Source: Membranipora membranacea (lineage: Eukaryota; Bryozoa; Gymnolaemata; Cheilostomatida; Membraniporidae). Taken from it: a stretch of 64,000 nt of DNA. A program made the position numbers and the translations under genes. Each line of letters begins with the position of its first letter. Position 1 is the stretch's first letter. Positions 1-13,300 of the stretch are shown here, piece by piece. Location: the NCBI GenBank assembly GCA_914767715.1, contig OU612068.1:16120001-16184000 (forward strand), in the 5' to 3' direction. Under the pieces are notes generated by a model, which saw nothing but the letters and a program-made list of their open reading frames with translations, searched no databases and had not been told where the DNA came from.

Positions 1-1196
1 ACCTGCTGTTATATCATCACATTACAACCTAAATTGATAGGCATTATACAGCGTAATAGGACACATTTAATCCGCTGTGTATTGCCACCAGTGGTTTGAT
101 AATTAATTTATTAATTGTGAAGAAGAAGACTGTAAACAGACTTGATAGAATTTAGCTCTTTTCAAATGATACACTTAACAACTATTTGCTTCTTGTCTAT
201 ACTCTGGTTCATGTTGATGTTGCTGAACTAGCTGTAACAACCCATCCAGGGCTCAACTTCTCATTTCACTATTTGTCAATTGGGCATTTCATTGTACAAA
301 TTTGTACAGAGGTATACAACCATAAGGCCTTTCTCTGATCCCTGTAGTTATGTATTTATTTATATTGTTTATAATGATTCAATTTGATATGGCCGTAGTG
401 CAATCTATAAATTAAGCCATCTTCATGGCATCAGGAATAAGCTGCAATGATGTTCTCAAATATGTTTCCTAGCTTTCCCAGTATATGGTTGTTATATCTA
501 ACATCACCATGCACAAAATATAACTTCTTGTCTGCTAAATCGTTGACAGTTGATTTGTGTTCCTGCAGGATTATTTCCGATCATGTCAAATAGACAAGTC
601 AAGTCAATTAAAGAAGTGATGTAGGAATTATTTAATAATGAAGATTTGAAATATGTGACTGCTAGTTCCATAGTGATATTAAATGTAATAATATATAATA
701 ACACTACAGAGAAAGGATATATCCTTACTCTGTGAGAACACTATGGCTAAATTAGAAGCTATGTCAAATAAGTTTGATGGGAGATAGGGAGGAATAAGAA
801 AATCTAAAATCGAGGCAGCAGGCAGTAGGAGCTTGGTGTAAAAGCAGTTGTGGTGCTGCAATATTATCATCAACAGCCTTTGGCTGCCAAAGTGCTCATC
901 GCCCACAAACCACCTTTCTTCTCCGAGGCTTGAATGTTGGTCAGGGACAAACAATTCAAGCCTCTTATAGTATCCCAAGATCTTCGCTATTTTGTTTCAT
1001 GACAGGACATGACCCATAAATCCCAAGTATTTATCCTATTGTATTAATTTTTTGTTTTGAAGTAGAATATCGTTGAGATGAGAATTGATGTCAATAAAAG
1101 TGTTAGAAAATATCAAGAGTGTCCCTTAAGAGGTCATCATTAGAAGCATCTGCATTTCCATATTTATCATGATTAGATTATAGATAAATGAATTAC
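1..1196. other. NBN intron 9 (partial), no recognised feature
   Basis: Lies downstream of exon 9 on the transcribed minus strand. The two open frames on the minus strand at 504-704 and 679-978 have no family signature that I recognise. Confidence 0.5.
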
Positions 1197-1374
1197 CTTG
1201 GTTTTGCTGACATCTGTGAGTCAGGTACTAAAATACTTGTGGATGTGTTGGCAGCGGCTGCCGTGGACCGGGCGCTGACTCGACGAGTGGCAGAGGCAGG
1301 CTGAGGTGTGCTAGCCTGAGTCTGTCTCTGAGTGTTCTGCAGTTTCTGTGAGAACTCTTCGTGTAGTTTTGTAC
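1197..1374 (-). CDS. NBN: NBN exon 9, disordered linker after BRCT2
   Basis: Lies 7.9 kb downstream of exon 8 across a large intron. Acceptor TTTTAG, donor CAAG/GTAATT, phase 1 in and 2 out. It joins exon 8 to give a Gly codon followed by [12 protein letters not shown] and a Ser/Thr/Ala/Gln-rich stretch ending in [12 protein letters not shown]. Identity rests on splice phase, strand and the low-complexity character expected here. Sequence similarity alone is weak. Confidence 0.62.
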
Positions 1375-4300
1375 CTAAAATATAATAAATATGGTTAGTG
1401 ACGGTTGGATCACTGCAAGGTTCAAGCTGCTCTTTTTTTGAAAATATTGCACCTCAGTTAAACTTTGATTTGAAAACTTATAGTTCAGCGCCAGACATTT
1501 GTGAGAAACACTGAGAAATTGTTGGTGCGTCATTGAGCAGACTGCCTTCACTGCATGATGTAACTGTACCTTCTTATATAAGCAAAAGATCTGGAAATAA
1601 TTTACTAAATATAAAGGATTTAGAGGGAGTTGATAGCGATGTTTTGGCTAAAAAATGTATAGCCCCTTGTTGATTATTATCTAACATTGCTAGCTTGACC
1701 ATTTCATTGCAGTTCTGGCTTCTAGCTTTGCTACCTGTTCTCTGTGATTATTATTGGTGATCGTTAGTCTGGGTTTCCAGACAATCAACATAACATCGCT
1801 ACATTGATGCTCAATTAGAATCCGTTGAATATATCCTTGCACACTACCATATCGGCAGTAACACATCGTCAAGGCTGAAAACACACTACAAAGTCAACAG
1901 CATCTCAAACAAGAATAAAAATGAGAGTCTTTGTTGTATATTTCAATTTGATAGATTGTTTTAACAGTCACAGGTAACTAGATGTGATTTTTATCAGAGA
2001 ACAACCAAGGGCATGTTGTTACCAATTCTAGGGGTTGTTGTGCTGGTATAATAATACGATTATATTTATTGAAAAATAAAACTACATTTTTTTACACTCA
2101 TTTTAACACATGGACAATAATTGATGCAACAGAGAAAAGTGCTGAGCTAAAAATAAGTGTAGGCTACTTGCATTTATAAAAAAAACCAATTTGTTTATAT
2201 GGAGAAGAGAACTGAAGAATAAAACGAAAATTTTCATAATTTCGTGGGAAAATGATGCACAAGTGGAAAATTAATAGCCAAATACCAAACGAATAGTGTA
2301 AGAGGTTTACAATAGAATACTTGTTAATTGACAGTAAGTATTACACATTAGATTTCCTGGGGATGGGGAGTGCAAACACATGTGTCGGCAATCCCCTTAT
2401 CAGGGCACATAATATAATCAAACAACATAGACAAAACCGAAACCAGCATATGAGTAGCATAGATAAAAGAGCTGTATTGAATCGGTAAACAGGGTACATT
2501 TCCGGCTGTATGAACCGCTCTAGAGCTTTCTCATGATGTGAAGCGATTCAAACATCTGTGGTGGCAATCCCCTTCTGAGCATTGGCTCTCGTTTAGGGTT
2601 TTCTGGATGCATAACATCAGCACGATCTGCTTCACTGATAGAGCAGTATTTGCCAAAAGATTCGAGCAGGCATTCTCGGCTCACATGCGCTGGAGGTCCA
2701 CCAAACACACTCTTGTCATACTCATACCCAATCATGAGGATAACTCCATCATCGGCTAAGAGACTCGCTTCTAATTTGGCATATCTCTCTCGGTCATGGA
2801 TGTTCAGAACGTTGAAAGCTCCCCTGTCCCTTATAATGTCATATTCTGTGAAAGGCAAGTCTTCAGGATCACATTCAAATATGTCACCTTGTAGTATCAT
2901 GAGTCGGCCATCCTCGCTCATAACACAAGGGAATTTTCCTGCTCCGATCTGAGGTGGATCCTCTTTCTGGGCGATTTGGTTTTCAAAAAAGAACTCATCG
3001 ATTCCTTGTTTTACATACTCAATGCCGACAACGGTGAAGCCAAGGTCGTACAGCAACTTCATTCCTTTTGCTTTACCACACAAAGGCACAAACACTTTCA
3101 TCTGAGATGGGTCTTTCTTTAATTTTTTCATATAAGTGCCATTCATGTACTCCCATATCAGGTCATTTCCATCTTCTTCCTGCCAGGTATCCCATCTATT
3201 AGCCCAATGAGCGGTCCAGAAATCAAGGTCCAGTGTGTTTTCTTCACAGCTACTTTGTCTCTACGGTATTTGCCTAGGGTTGGCAACTGCTGTATCTTGT
3301 GCACCAGACATCTTTTAGACAAGACTGCTTTGTACTGAAAATTTCCCAGATCTATTGGTTTTGTAGAAATTGTTTTTGTTATTCCTCCTATTAGTCCTAG
3401 CTTCCCAGGCAAGCTGATTTGTTGGATAGATCATAAGTTGAAAAAGTTACGTAAGTCACATAAATTCTCTGTCTGGTCAGTGGATTATATAGAATGTGTA
3501 CCAAGGTTTTGTGAGACTGATTATGGCATAAAAAGGATTCACCAATTTTCACCCTCTTTGGAGCTTCACTAGTTGTCATAATTATGTTGAACTAGGCCAC
3601 AGGTGTTTTCATGATTGGTTGCTAAGGACCTTGTTTTACCAAAGGTTTTTCATTGGTTTTAGCCACACATATCTATGTTTTGTCAACAGTAGAAATCAGA
3701 TTTGCATTCAGCCAACTCCAGTGACTCAACGAAACTCAAAGTTCTTCCACATAGGGATTGGGGGGTTATCCCTAATTGATGGGTTGCGCCAAAGCTCAGA
3801 AAAATTCCCCCGGCACATTGCTATCTGATTATGATGTCCATGTTTTCTCCAATAATGCAGCCATTTAAAAAAATCAATTCTCCGGTCTTTGATGATTGTG
3901 AAAAAATTACATTGTGTGATCAGATCTACAGTCCCCTCGCTGGGGGGGGGGGCATCGGGCGGGGGCAACAGTCTGGGGGGCCCAGACTAGTCCTTCATTA
4001 AAGGCCAACTCAAATTATTGAGGTAAGCTGCGTCATGGCCTCCAGAGTAGGACTAGGCACGGCTTATACCTGGTACATGTAAACCTCCATCCTTTTTTTT
4101 GTTTCTACTCTAATATTAAAATTCATCCTGATGGGTTTCAAGCCTAGCATCTCATGAAGGGTGGTTTTTATTACTCGGAATGAGATTTTGGAAAGTATTT
4201 AAAATGAGCCTCAAGTAATCATCAACCTGGTATAATCCTAAAAGTGATATAATTTATGATATTAAGTGTTTATGTTATGTAACAGGAGAGAATATCACTT

Positions 4301-7300
4301 TCCACATCACATCACAGATTTGGACACTACAAAGATATTGTTCTTTTGAGTTAAATTACACGGTACTACCTGTTGATGCTTGATAACCTAGACCAGATTG
4401 ATTTATGACGGCAAAACTCGATAACATCGGTTAAGGCTAACCAGCGAGTCTGTGAACTTCAAAAGACTTGGCAAGGTAGGTTTTCATCGCTCATACTTCA
4501 GACTTCAAAGTCAAGCTTGAAGATATATAGTATCCTGTTGCACACTTATTTGGTATGGTGCAGGTTTATTATTAGTAATTGTTACCACTTTCTAGCTTCA
4601 TGTTCCAAGCATGGACGGTACTTTTATTCTCCATACATCAAAATGAAGTTTTTACAACCATGTCCATCTTGCATTGCTTAGTCAAAGTTTTCCTGGCATT
4701 AGATGCCACGTATTACTTCGATACATGCTAATAATGACGAGTTTGCAAAATAGATTTTTTTGATCACAGGAATGTAAATTTCAAGTTTAACATTATTTTG
4801 AACATTGGATGATAAGTGATGACTGGGATGACAACAAATATTTGGAGCTAACCAGATGAACTGAGAAGCATACTAAGCTTTTGTCGTATCGGTGCTGTCA
4901 AACACTGGGTTGGCATCCTGAGCTTTGGTTTTCTAGCACTTATGTTTGTAAGTTGGTAAGTAAGGTTGTAATTTAGTGATATCTCTGTTACAAGAATATT
5001 GGGTAAGCTGGAGGCTTTGTAGGAGGGTGGGTGGACACAACTGACAGAAATGATATTGATAACTAAGCTAGACTAACTAAACTAGGTGAAGAAGTACGAG
5101 AATTCAAAAAGTCAGATCTGTCAGTCTATTTGGCGGAGTGATATATTTTAAAGTAAAAATCCAGATATTTGTAAGACACAAAAGTTTAATGGAAAAATCA
5201 TTTATTCATGGACGATTGTTTGAAAGTCATAGAGTTTTATGAAGACAAATCGAATGTGGCTTTTCTTTTCTCTTTTGTTGTTCTGATTAAATAATGGATT
5301 TTAAATTCTATGATATATGAAAATGGAAATGATGAAAATATAATTATGATAAAAATAAAGTAAACAGCTAAATAGTTCAGATATTAGATTAGATAAAGCC
5401 AAATGACACACAAAACTAAGTTATTGAAATCTTCTGCACAGGCCAACAGCTTTCTCATAACATGGAGCACTTCAAACATATGTGGTGGCAATCCCCTCTC
5501 CAGTAGGACCTCCCGTTAAAGGTTATCCAAGCCCATGATATCGTTACGACTAACTTCGCTGACAGAACAGTATTTGCCATAAGATTCTAGCAGGCAATCT
5601 CGGCTCACATGCGCTGGAGGTCCACCAAACACACTTCTGTCATACTCATATCCAATCATGAGGATAACTCCATCATCTGCTAAGAGACTGGCTTCAAATT
5701 TAGCATACCTCCCTCGGTCAGAGAAGTTCAGCGCATTAAAAGCTGCTCTGTCCCTTATAATGTCATATTCCTTGAAAGGCAAGTCTTCCGGTTTAAGTTT
5801 GAAAATGTCACCATGCAGTATCACGACTCGCCCATCCTCGCTCATAGCACAAGGAAATTTTCCGGTTCCTATTTGAGGTGGAGCGTCCCTCCGTGCGATT
5901 TGGTTTTCGGAAAAGAACTCGATGCCTTGTTTAACATACTCGATGCCAACAACTGTGAAGCCAAGGTCGTACAGCATCTTCATATCTTTAGCTTTACCAC
6001 ACAAAGGCACAAACACTCTCATCTGAGATGGGTCTTTCTTCAGCTCCTTAATATAAGTGCCATTCATATATTCCCATATCAGTTTATTTCCATCCTTTTC
6101 CTGCCAGGTATCACGCCCATTAGCCCATACGGCAGTCCAGAAACCAAGGTTAATTGTGTTGTATTCACAGCTTCTTTGTTTCTTCAGCTCATGTTTTGGC
6201 TTGGCAGCTGCTGTATCATGTGCACCAGACATCTGTTGGACAAGTCTGCTTTGTGCAGGAACTTTTTTTTCTTTTTTTCTATGCACTAGGTCTTATTTGA
6301 CCGCCCTATTTAACGGGCCCCCGTAAGCTTGGGTGGCTTGTGTGGGGTAGTACCCTATACCCTTGCCTGCCGTTGCCGGCTACTCTTTTTTCGAAGAGGC
6401 AGAGGGGATCTTTATACTGCATGCAAGCACACAGTAGACCTCATGTATTTATGGTCCTGATTCGAACAGATTGATAATCAGTTATTTAATAGACAGCATT
6501 TAACATCTTAGCTTTGACATTATTCTTACTTCTCCCAAAAGCCGATGCCTCTAAAGAAGATTTATGCTAAATGGATCAAAGTTCCATATCCCATAAAATT
6601 TTTCTGAGAATTTTATGTCATTTTGGAGATTTATCATTTGAGATACGTACTTTGAACGCATCCATATGTGTGTTGATTTTATTTATATTTGCTTATGCAG
6701 AGTTTGTGCGAGCCAAGCCTTGAGGAAAAGGCTGTTGCTAGCAGGTCGCGATAAATGTGCCCATGTGACCTTCCAGTTTGTTTCCATCTTCTTCCTGCCA
6801 GGCATCAAGTCGATTGGCCCATTTGGCGGACCAGAAATCAATGTTTACCGTGTTGTCTTCACAGCTTACTCGTTTCTTCAGCGTAGGTCGCTGCTTTGAT
6901 GCAGTTGTGTCCCGTACCCCAGACATCTTTCAAGCAACTACCAGAAGGTTGGGATATTCTCATTCTCATACTTCCCATATATAATGATAATGTTATGTGT
7001 TGCTGAGCCGTTCTACATCCCATTAATCTTGTCTTGCAGTTTGTAGCTGATGTTTCAGTAAGTTTTTTTTTCCAATCTATTGGCAGTGATTTCATTTTTA
7101 ATGGAATGTTCAAAGTCTTATACTGTACATTAATTTCTTTTTTGGAATAATTCTGAACATCCATCAATTCCAGGTGTGCAATTCCAAAATCAAAAAGTAT
7201 GGAGGTGAACAACCTGTTATGATAAGATCTCATTTGCATATTATTATGATTTATTGCAGCAGCTAACCAAGGCTGTTTGATTATTCCTAAAAAACATGTA

Positions 7301-10300
7301 CAAAGGCTTATAATATTGTTGGTAAAATTTTTTTCACATATCGAGTTCGTGTTCATACTTTTCTGTTTGTCCCCTGAGACCAGACAACATTAGGTCTCTA
7401 TGCCTTGCTCATCTGGTGGGAAGATACATTAGATAGTAATGTCCTCTACTAAGTGGCAAAATCTTAATTTTTTCAGATTCACTTAGAGTTCATTCAAATG
7501 TCTCACTGATAGAACAACATAGTTGCCCTCATTGTTTTGTTAACCATGTGTGCATCATTGTGTTGGTGTTTTTTTATTAAAACATTTTGACCGTTGAATG
7601 TTGGGTGATAAATCATTCTTAATAGGTCCTTTTACTGTCAACAGCCTTTAGCAAAGAGAAACAGTTTAGAGACAGAAATGATGTTTGATGCAAATAATAT
7701 GTCATGATTTTGTTTTCAATAAACAATAATAGTCAAATTGTGCTAAAATTATCAGCAGGTGCTTCAGGGAGTTACAGAGAGGGAGTGGAAACGAAATGTA
7801 GCCTGTGACTTAACAAGGCTGTTTCCAAGGGTTGTACTAATATGGTCCCTCCATTAAAATTCATTTAAGTCCTCAGTCTTTTTATATGTCTGTCTCCAGA
7901 TGAAAATTATTAAAATATTTGACATGTTTACTCAATGGTATACTCAGACACCCAGAGGCAATATATCATGATGTAAATCACCACAAGTGTAGATGAGACA
8001 TAGCTAGTAATATAGTAACCACTTTTGCAGGGTATTGAATGATAATTCCAATGCAAATGTTTGATGGGGGATAGAGAGACTGAAAATAAATCATTCATTC
8101 ACCATTTAAAAACCATGTGAGGAACTTAGACCAGATAAAAGTAGTGAAAGTACTTAAATAAGCCCTTTCTAACACCTAAGTGACAATGGGAGGCATAACA
8201 TACCACGTTTGACTGATGAAAACCGCCATTGATTACCAAATTATGAGGCAAATTTATGGCCATGTCTGCAGTGAAACTTTCCCTTCTCATATGAGTAGCA
8301 GAGGGCTTTGTAGTCCCAGGTAAAACTAGACTATAGTTTGAAACATGGACTATACCTGAGTGCTATCTATATCTCTCTGCTACTTAGTTTAGTTTCTTTT
8401 CAAGCGGTTTAAACACTTTAGGATATTTGTGGTATAACCCATCTTGATAAATGGGATTTCACAACTAAGCTCTTGCTGATTGGACAGTTCATCAAAATTA
8501 TTACAGCAACTCAAGTTGTACTTCTTTTTGGCAGGAAGTCACTCTCTGCAGTCTCTGCTCTGATTGGCTGTGGTCATGAAAAACCTTTGCTGATAAAGAG
8601 AGGACAATTACCAGTGGAGACAAACAACAATTTGAAATGAGAGGCCGTTTCCACTCCTTTTTCAAACTCCTTGGGTGCATGCAAATGTTTTTGTTATTTT
8701 GTGATTTTCTTACATTTATTGTATTGTCTAAATATAGACATCAATTTCCGAGTCATAGTTTTGAAGTTCGTCCACATAATAATTCTCCGAAACTATCATT
8801 TATGAATCCATAGGATAACCGGGAGTGTACATTATAATCAAACCTGTGAGCTGACCCTTGATATTGTTCAAAGAATCTACTTTGTGTATAATTGAATTTT
8901 GATATGCCCGTTCCGAACCATGTTTCTTCGCTACCAATTACTGCCATGTCAGGACCTGGTAAAATCTGCACAAATACTGATTTGTCGACCCTAAATACAG
9001 TCGATAAAAAAGCTGGTATCAATATCAAACAGATTTGTCATCTTAGAACAAGTGGCTATAGAATATCTTGGTGCCCACACTGCGTGGATGTGACAGCAGG
9101 TGGGGCAACCTCCAACACTGGCATATTCACTCACACTTGATCCTACACTTGCCATGGTCAGATCGAGATCAGTTTTTGATAGATGGGGGATTTTTACTTC
9201 ACTCCATAGCTTGATGGGGAAAAAAATATTTCATTCACACGAGAAGAGACCTGATCGTATTCCATAAATAAAACTTTCTGTAAATCTGACCCACTTACCC
9301 GCATCCTGAGCTGGATTACAGTGTTTATTGGTAGAGCAGTATAGAATAGCGTGTCCTATCTCTGCATCCTGTATGTACCGCTTCTGTTTTCTAAAATTAT
9401 TGAACAGCAAAGAAGATGTGATGATAATTTGCCTAATAAGAAGAAGAAAAAAGTACAACCTGAAAATATACCTAAATGGAAGTTGCTTGAAACACAGCAC
9501 TTCAGCGCTTGACATCACATCAGAACATTCATTATATTTTATTGCCATGATCATCACATAGTGGAACAGACACTATTGCTGACTTCAAGGATTTGTCCCT
9601 GTTTTGATGAGTTAGGGAAATTGCAACCATCATTCAAACTAGATCAAGCATGATCCAATTTGCCTGCATTTAGGTTTTGAGCCACGGGCAGCTAACCAGT
9701 TGAATGGTAATGACTGGACTGCGGGCAAATTGGATCAAACTTGTTCTACGCTGATTGACTCAGCGAGATAATGTATTATCTGGTGATAGTCTCTTACTGG
9801 GACTTTTAGGCCAGGTTTTCAGAGTGCAAAGATGATATTAAGTAACATTTTAGTAATTTTAATTGGCTATCTTTCACTGCAAGCATGTAAATGTAGTTCA
9901 GAGTAGATCCCTTATCCAAGCCCACTAGCAAAGTTTCTATCAGTTCTCATAATTCTGTCAACTGTGATTAACCTTGTGAGATATGTAGAGCAATCCTTGT
10001 ACCATGCAGGTTGTGATTTAGGGTCACAGTACATGAGTATTGCTTTATCTGCTGTCAGTTGACTCAGACTACGTGGTTTACTCTCCAATAATAAAGCAGA
10101 TCCACCGGCTAATTCCACAGACACCTTCATTCTTCCAAACTATAACACAGTCAAGAAATAACGATCAGTAGGGCATAAATAGAGGTGACCATTGATACCT
10201 GATTCCTGAGGACTTTGAGTGTTACCTTACAAAGACACCCATCTAGCAACAGACTTGATATTCGCGTAGACACAGAGTGTCTCTGGGCCGAATAGCTTTG

Positions 10301-13300
10301 CTCTATTCTTCACTAGTCACGTTTATATACATAAACATACAAATCTACAATACCAGGACATGAAAATGTTTCCTTCAATAGACACATAAACAAAAAAGTG
10401 TTTATGTCATGTTATGGCCATGACATATCAAAGCTATGGCAGAAGCATACCTGTGACTTGTTACAGAAGTAGAAAGTTTTACCACTGAACAGAGTCTGTC
10501 TCTCTATTTTAGGCTTCAGTAACTCATCATTGTCTTCTCCAGGTAATAAAGGTGTGAAACTGAAGTAAAGAAACATGAAGTGAGTGTCACCAATGAACTT
10601 AAGCATCACACTGGTCATGTGATAAACCATTGATGGATATCTCTGGTCGATAGAGTGAATTATCTCATTGAGTAAGAGTACCATCACAAGGAATTTGATG
10701 GGACGACCTGTGTTCAATTTCATCAATTAGAGGTGGGTACATGTTAGGTACTGCTACTAAATTGACTCTAACGATCAGAGATACATATGTTAATAGTGTA
10801 ATCTCGATATCGGTGTGCTTGAGCATATCATTTATGTGTTCTGCTAATAGGGGTAACATGAATGCGTGTCTGATAATAGTAAAAAATAAAGAGAAATTCA
10901 AGTCCGGTTATAACAAGAAATTGAGAGTTGTCTTTTCTCTGAACATTGTATCACGTGAATAAGCAACTTCAAATTATTCCTGATTAATCCCTGATTTAAC
11001 CAGTGTGGACTGGTTGGCCAGCACTTGTTGCACAGGTGTAACATAATTAGACAGTGACAGCTGGTGTCCTGCTAATAATGAAAAAAAGGATATAGGATTG
11101 ACCCTGGCATAAGTTTCAGTATACGATGTAAGCAGCTGGTTTGATATGATTACTTCCGCACCACCAGTCAGTAGAGGGTGGGGACGGAGTGATACCCACC
11201 CCTCACTCACCTAACAATATCAGGCTTAAGCTGTTTGCTCTCAACTGCCTCTATTAACTTATCAAGGTACTCCACTGTAACTATGGGTTTATTACTGGCC
11301 AAAGCACACACTGCCTTTACAGTAACGGCCACTTTACCCATAATCAGCATCGCGCATGCATCACTCCATTCATTGACCTGTCAAAGCACAATATAAGGGA
11401 TTTATTCACCATACAAGGACACATCTCGCAGAGATTGAATAGATTTGAAAAAAGACTCTTCTTTGACAGTCTGATTCTATTAAACATCTTAGCACCTATT
11501 TTTCTATCGTTTGAACTACAAATCTATAATGAAAGTTACCAATCCATGTTAACTCTAGAGTAGTGTCCTGTCCAGAGGGCCATTTGTAGTTTTTATGCAA
11601 GTGGAGTGCTCCAGTGGTCAGCCTCACCCACTGGGCACTCAACCACTGGACGTGTACCAACTACAGATGGTCTGATGTCCTGTCTAGGTTTATGATGAAG
11701 TCTATGATGGGCACCAATAAGTTCAACAAGACACCAATTCATGGGGAGAATATTTGCGATATTCATTTTTATAGACCATACCTGATGTCCGCCAAGCTTC
11801 TGGAGATACTGTTTTAGTTTAAGTTTGTCTGAGCTTGGCAGTGATGACGTCGCAACAGTAAAGGGCGTGTACTTTGCTCTGGTTACAAAAGAAAGTAAAA
11901 TAAATGACCATGATGATTATGTCCCAAAATATGCACAAACGCATCATTTTTTAATTGTCATTACTTTATTACACAGATGAGAGAATTAACGCACAAGCTG
12001 GTGAAATGCATTTACATTTACATCAGCTGCTGGGAAATTGGGAAATGTAAAGTTCTGTTCCGAGGATAGGTATGATTAAGAGGCTAGAGCAATTGGTAGC
12101 TTTATAACATTTGTAGCACAGTTAAGTGGACTCATGATGATAAAATCAAGTTTTACCTGTATACATTATTCATCTGACCAAACTTGATTTCCTCGCCGTC
12201 TGACAGTGTACATGTTCCACTGTTGAGCTTACTACCTTTTACAGAAGTACCAAACTTAGAGTAATCCTTAACCGTTAACACTGGCAGGACAGCAGGGTTA
12301 CTCTGTAACATAATTCAAATCGATCGGCGCTTTTATATTATAAGAAACTATTTTATATTGTGATAAACAAACTGTATTTGAATGATCAATGTATATGTAC
12401 AATGAATGTATATTTCAATGCAATCTGCTGACTAAAAAATGACATCAAATGCTAGGTTTACGCTGACTGTCAAGTTCGATCACTGTTCAAGGTTTTCACT
12501 CGAGGTTTTTAGAAATTGTTGCCTTATGATGTATACAACTCACTGTACGCCCCTACTGATTTACTGAGTTACACTGACAGCCATCAGGGCCCTACCACAA
12601 CATTAAAGGTAGAAGAGAGCTACTGAGACAATGTTTGATAGCACGATGTGTGCACAGACAGAATACAATACACATACTAAATTCACATAAATTTTTTACA
12701 TGGCCTCATTTCACGGCCCCACTACAATCAATTTTATCAGATACACCATAGGAGGCCATAGGACTACCTCATTTCTTAACTTTGGATATGTAGTAGTAGG
12801 CAGTTAGGAAATTCCGTAGTCCTATGGACACAAAGAACATAACTCACCACTTGACTATCAGTAAACGTGACAGTCAGAACAGCATGCTTTCTACTTATGC
12901 TGGGATCATCTTTGAACAGAATATCACAGTCTTTTCTGCCAACCACATATTCTTTTTCGCTCAATAGCTGTACATCTGCAAGTATCAATGGTTTGTCAAA
13001 TATAATTACGATAGATTAATATTTCAAGAGATGTATATATTTGTAGTCATTCTCATCCTCATACTCTGTGTGGTTGTTGTTGGTTGGCAAGATATGGTGA
13101 ACAAGCACTGACAATTGAGACGGCCGGAATCTAAATCAGTAGGACTATCTAATTATCTTATCGAGGAGTAGAAAATTAATTTACTCTTTGCAGGCATCTG
13201 ATGGTTTAGTTAGGACAATGATGAGCGGGTAGTTAACAAAAAGGACAAGAATTTTAGTTCGGATGTGTTGTATCCTGCATTACAAAATAAAGTACAGGTC

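Noticed and set aside
679-978. Minus-strand open frame near the left edge as an NBN exon
   Set aside because: There is no similarity to nibrin, and splice sites in the right phase are not evident.
8753-9028. Open frame on the minus strand as an extra NBN exon or separate gene
   Set aside because: Exon 8 and exon 9 already join in phase. The frame has no recognised motif and no good splice sites in a fitting phase.
9912-9972. Extension of NBN exon 7 to the donor-like GTGGGC at 9925
   Set aside because: It would end in phase 1 and throw exon 8 out of frame. GTTAATC at 9972 gives the right phase and the right spacing to AEIG.
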